From the NCBI GenBank assembly GCA_013368325.1, contig JAACJK010000167.1:62001-126000 (forward strand): a stretch of DNA of 64,000 nt, given 5' to 3'. The stretch comes from Ephemerocybe angulata (Eukaryota; Basidiomycota; Agaricomycetes; Agaricales; Psathyrellaceae). The translations under genes and the position numbers were made by a program. This document shows positions 57,445 to 64,000 of the stretch, piece by piece; positions within the stretch are counted from its first letter, which is position 1, and each line of letters starts with the position of its first letter. The notes under the pieces are model-generated. The model had not been told where the DNA came from, did not search any database, and saw nothing but the letters and a program-made list of their open reading frames with translations.

Positions 57445-58879
57445 ATGCAGCCTCACTTTCCCCCTGAACTGCTGGATCTAATAATGGACGAGGCTGAAGA
57501 CTCACCGCCCACGCTCCATTCCTTGTCCTTGGTATCGAAGGAATGCGCTTTTCAAGCAAGGCGGCACATATTCAAGCATATTGATCTCGGATTCAAGTAT
57601 GACGCTATCGCGAGGGAAGATATGGAATGGCTCAGAATTATCCGCGCATCAATGGAACGGCTCAGAAATCTCCGCAAATTATTCGGGAGGAACGAAACCC
57701 TGGCCTCCTGCGTCAAATCCATTAACATCCGAGTGGAGCTTTACGACGAGAAGACAGCCTTCATAGAAAATCTTCCGCCCGTACTCCAACGCCTCACCTC
57801 TCTATCGTCCGTTCAAATAACTGGCTCCACAGATGGTGGCTTTGACTGGAAACAGATTCCGAAGCGGGTTGCAGATGCGATTGCGGAGTGTCTCTTGCAG
57901 CCAGGCATATACGAAGTAGCCGTATATGGTCTCCGGAAAGCCCCAAGCCAACTTATTTTCTCCTCGCCGTCCCTCAAGAGATTGTATCTAGAGTACATGT
58001 GGTGGGGAAACAGCCTGGCACAGACACAAGAACATGATTTGCTTCTACCGCCCACTGGCAGTTGCACGGCCTTGACTGACCTAGTTGCGGTGACTTCTTA
58101 CGAATACATTGAGACCCTCGCCCTTGCGAGTCCAAGCTTGTTCTCCCACCTGAAGACATTTCAAGTGGACTTCTACCCCTCATCCAAAAGTTGGATTGCG
58201 TGCAGAGAAATCCTTCGAGCATGTCGTGGGACGGTGGAACGAATCGTACTCCGCATGCGCGAGGTCCGAACTGGTGAGTCAAGTACTAGTCCCTCCCTGT
58301 TCTTCCTGGTTCTCCCCGGCGATGGAATTGCTTACACTGAGTATAGTTGATGAAGAGGACATGTCTGATGAAGAGGACATTCCGTTGCTTCCTCAAGTCA
58401 AACACCTCGACATTGGAGTGTTTTCCTACAGTTGGGGCCCCGCGGGGGACCCGGACGTCCCGGGGGAGAGTCTCTATCTCAGCTGCCCTAATTTTGTGCA
58501 GCACATGAGAATGACCCTTTCCAAGTACGGGACGAATAATTTGGAGGTCTTAGAATCGCTGTCGCTGCAAATCGACATTTACACAAATACCTGCAAAGTG
58601 ACCAATGACCATTCTCTTTCCATTCTCCCAGATACTGAAGAATGGTCGTTCCTTGACGAATACCTCTCCGGCCTAGCCAATAACCGACTTCAGGTCAAGC
58701 TCGAGTTCGTGATCAAGCGTGATGTGGAAGCTGACGAATTGGAGTTATTGGACACGCGCGAGACCGAGGCAGTCATCGACCCGCTCTCTGAGGAAGCATC
58801 CGCTAAACTTCCTCGGTCTGTTCAGACAGGTCGATTACTAGTAACCGTATCGATAACATTTCCCGTTTATGATATCTAA
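57445..58879 (+). CDS. F-box-like protein of the Agaricomycete type
   Basis: Two exons, 57445-58273 and 58347-58879, joined over a 73-bp intron, give 453 residues. The N-terminus has the shortened F-box typical of mushroom F-box proteins: FPPELLDLIMDEAED, then LHSLSLVSKECAFQARRHIF and KHIDLGF. The rest looks like weak leucine-rich repeats (LQRLTSLSSVQITGS, PSLKRLYLEYMWWGNS, LASPSLFSHLKTFQVDF, CRGTVERIVLRM, QVKHLDIGVFSYSW). A DEED(M/I)-rich duplicated segment, encoded by a direct DNA repeat, starts exon 2. Such proteins are probably SCF adaptors, and the family is highly expanded and fast-evolving in mushrooms. The target is unknown. Confidence 0.78.
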
Positions 58880-59579
58880 ACTATCGATTTTTAATTGCCC
58901 TAGAGGTCTCAGACAGTGCTTCACGATTCAAATGCAATTGCTACATCAGATTGACTATCGTTAGAGATCCCAATCTTCCAAGGCAAACGCCAAAACTCCA
59001 AACGTACTTCACGCATCCCTCCGGACAGACTCTCAACACCGGTACAAGCTTTCGTTACTGCTGGGTGATCGCTCCGTCTCTGCTGTATATTACCTCTGCT
59101 ACCAACACCGCTTTCTTTTCTCTTCGCGTCCCAGTGTCAGGGTATTCCAATGGCGTATACCACTGAATCTCCTCACTTTCTGACGGGTAAGTCTCGCGAG
59201 CACCAACCGCGCCGACGTACCACGCTCGAGCATCCACGCAATCCCCAACGCCCGAGATGAGATACTAACAATCAATGCATTCCCAAACCACAAAGTAAGG
59301 AAACGAGCAGAAGTACAAACCTGCAACACCAAATATGTACACAGAATAAAGTGAAGCTAAGAAGATGAAAGGGAAAGGCAAAAATGCAAGTGGATAACGG
59401 GAAGGGGAGGGGGAATACGGATGTGAGAGACGGGGTGAATGAATGGGGGATAGGATAAACAGCGATATTGGCAGACATACGATAGCCACTGAAGGCAATG
59501 ATTAAGCAGGAAAGATTAAACTTCGAAAATATCCCAGTCTATGTCAGTAAGCAGGCGCAAATGCGCTTTGTCCATAAGC
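58880..59579. other. Convergent intergenic region
   Basis: Between the 3' ends of the F-box-like gene (+) and the cohesin gene (-). No coding frame trusted. Confidence 0.45.
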
Positions 59580-62500
59580 CTAATGCCTGATACGCTTCCG
59601 GCGGACCTCAGCTATAGGCGTCGTCTCAACCTCCGCAGACGGCGACCGGACGTCCGGCTCGGCCTCCACCTCCTCTTCCTCGTCATCAGGCCGCGCCCGC
59701 TTCTTCGCAGAGGACTTTGGTGTTGCGAAGATGGGCTCGTCCTCCTGCTCCTCCTGGAGATCGAATTGCATGTCAATATCCGAAGGTGTAGCCGACTTTT
59801 CTTTCTCCTTCTCCTTCTCCTCCTGCTCCTGCTCTTGCTCTTGCTCTCCCTCCTCGTCCTCGTCCTCATTGGGAGTGAGCGCCGAGCTCGCTCGAGAGTG
59901 TGACCTCGATCGCGGTGTGGTGTCCACCGCTTTCTTCTTCCCACGAGCTTTAGGAGTCGTAGGCCCAGCGTCTTCTGCATCTGCCCCTGCACCGTCTGTG
60001 ACATCACCGCCTTCGCCCTCCGCCTCGTCGACGACGGGGTTCGACCGTGTGACGCGACGCGGTTTGGGCCGGGGTTTCGTCTTCCCTGCTGGCCTCTCAG
60101 CGTCGGTGAGGCCTTCTCCGTCGCTGAGACCCTCTTCGTCGGAGGCGGCGCCAGTTGCTTTCGCTCCGCGACGTTTCGGTTTGCTCGTGGTGGCTGATGT
60201 TTTGTCAGTATCGTATGATTCGCCTAGACGAGGAGAAGGGACGAACCTTTGCCTTTGTTCATGACGTTGTCGAGCCTCTTCGCATAGCTGCGCTGGGGCT
60301 CCCACTCCTTCGAAGTCGGTGGTATCTCAATGTTCGAATCAGCGAGCACTTGCTCCATATGCGCCTTGCTGCTCGACCATATCAGTAAACCATACCAGTT
60401 CTAACGCAACGAGAGAAAACGCACATTTTGAGCGCATGCTCGTCGTCGATTCCATTTACGAGGGGAACGAGGAGCTTGAAGAAAAGAATGGACGTCTTCT
60501 TCAGCTTCTTGTTTTTATTGCTCTCGTACGCCTTTAGCCGTTTGGCGACCCAGTTGAGGAGGTTGACGTGGATCTGGACAATGTACTGTGCGTCCAGGCG
60601 CTTGAGAATGGAGAGCTGGCTGCCACGCAGAACGAAGGTCTGCGAGAGCAGCTTTGAGAGTGCGAGAGACTCGCTTTCGTCACTGACCAAGCCCTCAAGG
60701 GCGAGCGTGAATGCCTAAAGTGGATGTCAGAACGTGTGAGACGCCTAGATCGATATGTAAAACTGACCTCTTGCAGAGACTTCGTTATGACGTTCACCAC
60801 CAGCTCCCCATTGTCCTTCGTCAATCCCTCATCCTTGATCATCTTGACGATAACCTCGGCACAAGCATCAAACGAAGCGCCAAGACGCCCATACTGCGAC
60901 AACAGAACGGCGCCATGCTGCACGGCAATGGTGCCCACCCGGATCGCACGCAAGAACGTCGTGATCACGTCGACGAAAAGGTACTCCCTCTCCAGCAGCG
61001 CCCTCGAGTCGCCTTTCGACAACACCGTCTCCGTTTCCTGTGGCTTAGGCGCCGCCGCCGCCGCCTTCTTTTTGCCCTTCCTCTTCTTGCTTGGGCCGGC
61101 CCCGTTTTCGTCTTCATCCGCGTTCTCGGCGTTGCTCTCCTCGTCCTCAGACTTGTCGCCTTCTTCAAGCGACTTGGCACTGCCGTCGTTGTCGGCGAGG
61201 AAGTCGGAGTAGCGCTCGATTTCGGCCTGGATGTAGCCTGCGCATCTGTATTGGGTTTCGTCGTCGAAGGAGATGCTGATCGCAGCCAAGGGCGATAAGG
61301 ACCCGTCCGGAAGGGTGGGTTGGTCTGGAGAGAAAAGGATGTGGTGGTTGAGGAGATGTTTGAAGGCCTGAGAGATATGATCACTTGGTAAGTGGGACTG
61401 AGTCCTTCTTGAACAGCACTTACTGCGCGGCGGACACTGTCACCAGTGTTCGATTGAGTACCGATAGCGTACTCCTGCAGCTTTTCGAGCAACGCATTGC
61501 GCTGCTCCACGAGTGTATCCTGGTAAGGATTCTCTTCCGAATTTGGCTCCTTGTTGACCAGCAGGCCCTTCGCCTTCCAGTAGATATGCAGCGTCAACAC
61601 ATTCAAGGCTTGCTCGACCATCTAGAATAAACATGTTGTCAGAATTGAAAAGGTCATGACGAATGACGCGCCGCACCGTCTCTTCCTCCTTGTACCCCAG
61701 CCTCCCCCGTTCGGCAAGCGCCGAGAAGATATCCCAAGCACTACTCTGCTTCCCACCTTCATCTTCGTCGATCCAGGCCGACATATTCCGCATCCCCGCC
61801 AGTATTGACAGACGGGTCCCGATGGCACTCAGAGAGAGGACTTCATCCTCGGTGAACGACGCGACCTCAATCTCGTCCCTGCCGGCGACAGCGTCTCGAA
61901 GAGCGGTCGAAAGCTCGTCTTCCAGTTCCAGGATCTTCGTGCTGTTGGTGTTGGACAGGCTGGTGGCGTCCATGAGGCATCGGATGGCGAGCATCGCGTT
62001 GGAGAGGACGGTCACGGATGAGTGGGACATGAATTGCTTGATGATGTCGTCCCACAAGCTGCTATATGCCTGAGGAAACCGCATTAGTGCTAAGAAAACT
62101 AGTATTAGGAGGGATGATCCTACAGCTATCATACGCATCTCGAGGTAGAGGTCGAGATTGAGAAGTGATGGAATCGTCAACACTTCAGCAATGCGGTTCC
62201 CGTCTGCCTGATACTTGATAAATAGACGCGGAAGCGCCTTGATAAGTGCGCGTGTCGTATCATTCAGAGTGTTCTCATCCTCCGCAGCCTACGGAATTGT
62301 TAATATCATCGAATACATGACAAAAAGGGTGCTCACCTTCTTCGACGCTCCAGCTTCGACCTTGACCCGGCGAAGCGACGCAACAAGCACTTCGAGGAGA
62401 ACAGTCTCCTCCACTTCCTCCAGCCTCCAAAGGTCATCGATATTCGACTCATTGCTATGCGACTTCCCGTTCGTCCTGGCACGCCCCGAATCATCATCCC

Positions 62501-64000
62501 CGGAAGAATGATCCAGTAAGAGGATATCCAAAAGCTCCTCCCAGTCGCTCACAGTATCGATCTCATCCCAGAGCGCCTCCACAGCAAGGGCGGTACGGCC
62601 CTTGTTCTCTGTCGTGCCCACAAGTGAGAGGATTTCTTTCCTCCTCGTGCGGCGTCCGGTGTTCGTTGACGAGACGTCGTCGTCCGCACGAAGGTCACTG
62701 TTATCGTTCTCCTCATCCTCCTCGCCTGTCGAGTCAAGCGCCTTCGACCACTTGACAAACAGACTCGCAATCGTCTTGATCCCCGCACGCGTGCGGTCCT
62801 CGTCCGTCGGCTTGCGCTTCGTAACCAACCGTTCTTCCACAGCCTCGTCCCAGACATTCCGCACGAACTGGCTGACAGCCTTCCGGACCTTAGGCTCCTC
62901 GTCGTAGATAAGGAGACAGAGCGTCTCCCGCTCCTCCTCTTCCAGGAGGGCGTGGCTGTCGATGGAGCCTAAAACCTGGATGACGGCGACGCGGACAGAT
63001 AACTCGGTATCGGAGGTTGCCATTTCGAGAAGGCGCGGCTTAAACCGCTCGGTGAAATGGTTGATGGAGCCAATGTAGTCTGCCTGCTCGTACACGCCGG
63101 AGAGCGCCTTGACTGCTTCCAGCCGGACGCTGGTATTGGAATCTGAGAGCACCCAGCCAACGTAGCGCAGGTACGCTCCGTCGAGGAAGTGGCCCGGATA
63201 CTTCTTGAACCAGAGCCCAATAGCCTTCACACATTCCGCTCGAATATTGGGATCCAAATCCCGGTAACGATGCACGAATACACTGCAGAAAGGTTAATAA
63301 CGTAAAAACGACTGTAAGAACGTGTGCTCGCACCCGTCAACGAATTCCTTGAGGTATTCCGCCAGACTCTGCCTGCGCTCGCGGATCTCCTGCGCCTTCG
63401 CCTGCAGCTCCTTCTCGCGCGGGGTGGCACCCTTCGCGGTGCCCTTGCGCTTCTTCTCTCCTTCGCGCTGCCGGCCGACGAGCTGCGCCTCCTTTTCGAC
63501 CGCGGCTGCGACCTCGCACAGGGAGGTCTCGACTTCGAGGGCCACTACTGTCGCCGTGTGTCGGAAGCTGCGAATCTGTGACGATGACATGGCGACGACC
63601 CATGTTTGCAGCGTGGCCATTAGGTCGGTCGAGTAGAGTAGGCCAAGGTCGGCGGCGGAGGTGATTAGGCGTTCGATGAACTCGGACAGCGATTTTCGGA
63701 ACTTCTTGAAGATAGGCAGCTTGGAGGTGAGAGGGTACACGGGAGAGTTGTCCTGTCGCGACAGCAATTAGGGTATACTACAGATAAGTCAGGGGTGGGG
63801 TGGACGTACCTGCTTCAAGGCCTCTGTAATGTTGTCTAGGTTGTCTACGACTCCATCGTAGTCGAGGGCGTCGTCCGGCGAAACAGTGTCGTTGCAGCCG
63901 CATGAACGGAGGAAAAGCGTAATGAGCTCGGCTTGCGCAGGTCCAGGCGACTGCTCTAGGGATTCCAAGAAATCTTCAGTTGTAGCTTGCAGGGCTGCAG
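59580..64000 (-). CDS. scc3: Cohesin subunit Scc3/STAG, N-terminus beyond window
   Basis: Ten visible exons: 64000-63810, 63752-63334, 63282-62337, 62288-62124, 62069-61677, 61621-61424, 61367-60768, 60714-60425, 60368-60247 and 60193-59580, about 1311 residues; the start lies past 64000. The STAG domain is seen as KLPIFKKFRKSLSEFIERLI, DLMATLQTWVVAMSSSQIRS, FRHTATVVALEVETSLCEVA and SLAEYLKEFVDGVFVHRYRD, then DLDPNIRAECVKAIGLWFKK, YLRYVGWVLSDSNTSVRLEA and ELSVRVAVIQVLGSIDSHAL, the stromalin conserved region and HEAT repeats. An Ala/Lys/Glu tail with alternating charge (EQEQEQEEKEKEKEK) ends RKRIRH. Scc3 loads and stabilises cohesin on chromosomes for sister chromatid cohesion. The exon 8 to 9 acceptor has two possible sites three bases apart. 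Confidence 0.93.

Noticed and set aside
59541..61298. Plus-strand Leu/Arg/Ser-rich frames opposite the cohesin gene
   Set aside because: Antisense of the acidic and lysine-rich regions of Scc3.

Overview
This window reads as nuclear DNA of an Agaricomycete (mushroom-forming basidiomycete). The genes carry many short introns, mostly about 45 to 70 bp with GT...AG ends. Several families are typical of that group: a Plavaka transposase, a DUF6698-type protein, F-box proteins and long Ser/Pro-rich coiled-coil proteins. All exon joins below were read by eye from splice signals and frame continuity, with no alignment to transcripts.

Layout. 1-11.4 kb is a gene-dense host region: a gene cut by the left edge (-), a citrate/ArsB-type transporter (+), an Asterix/PAT10-like ER protein (+), a tiny five-exon peptidase inhibitor I9 protein (-), two tandem paralogous membrane proteins (+), and an F-box protein with a seven-bladed WD40 propeller (+). 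13.4-16.8 kb holds a Ser/Pro-rich coiled-coil protein (-) and a 74-residue protein (-). 16.9-20.9 kb is mostly gene-poor with unresolved coding-like scraps.

20.97-26.09 kb is a nearly complete Plavaka (KDZ/CACTA-like) transposase gene on the minus strand, about 12 exons. 26.9-38.0 kb returns to host genes: a coiled-coil protein (+), a LaeA-like SAM methyltransferase (-), an unknown proline-rich protein (-), a small helical protein (+), a DUF6698-like protein (-) and an acidic protein with a CCHC-type zinc motif (+).

38.0-52.1 kb is an unstable, gene-fragment-rich island. It contains diverged copies of a short repeat, a nine-exon unknown gene (+) that is intact except for an apparent one-base frameshift near its 3' end, a decayed coiled-coil gene, a clearly recognisable pseudogene of the TPR corepressor Cyc8/Ssn6, a broken second copy of the unknown gene, and a 153-bp MITE with TA target duplications.

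52.1-64 kb is host sequence again: a 1466-residue Ser/Pro-rich coiled-coil protein (+), an F-box-like protein (+), and the cohesin subunit Scc3/STAG (-), whose N-terminus lies beyond the right edge.

Functionally the host genes are ordinary dispersed fungal loci (chromosome cohesion, ubiquitin ligase adaptors, ER membrane-protein biogenesis, ion transport), not one pathway. The most unusual parts are the tandem membrane-protein pair, the 42.0-44.4 kb unknown family with its decayed relative at 48.3 kb, and the pseudogene mosaic around it. No rRNA, tRNA or CRISPR array was found.
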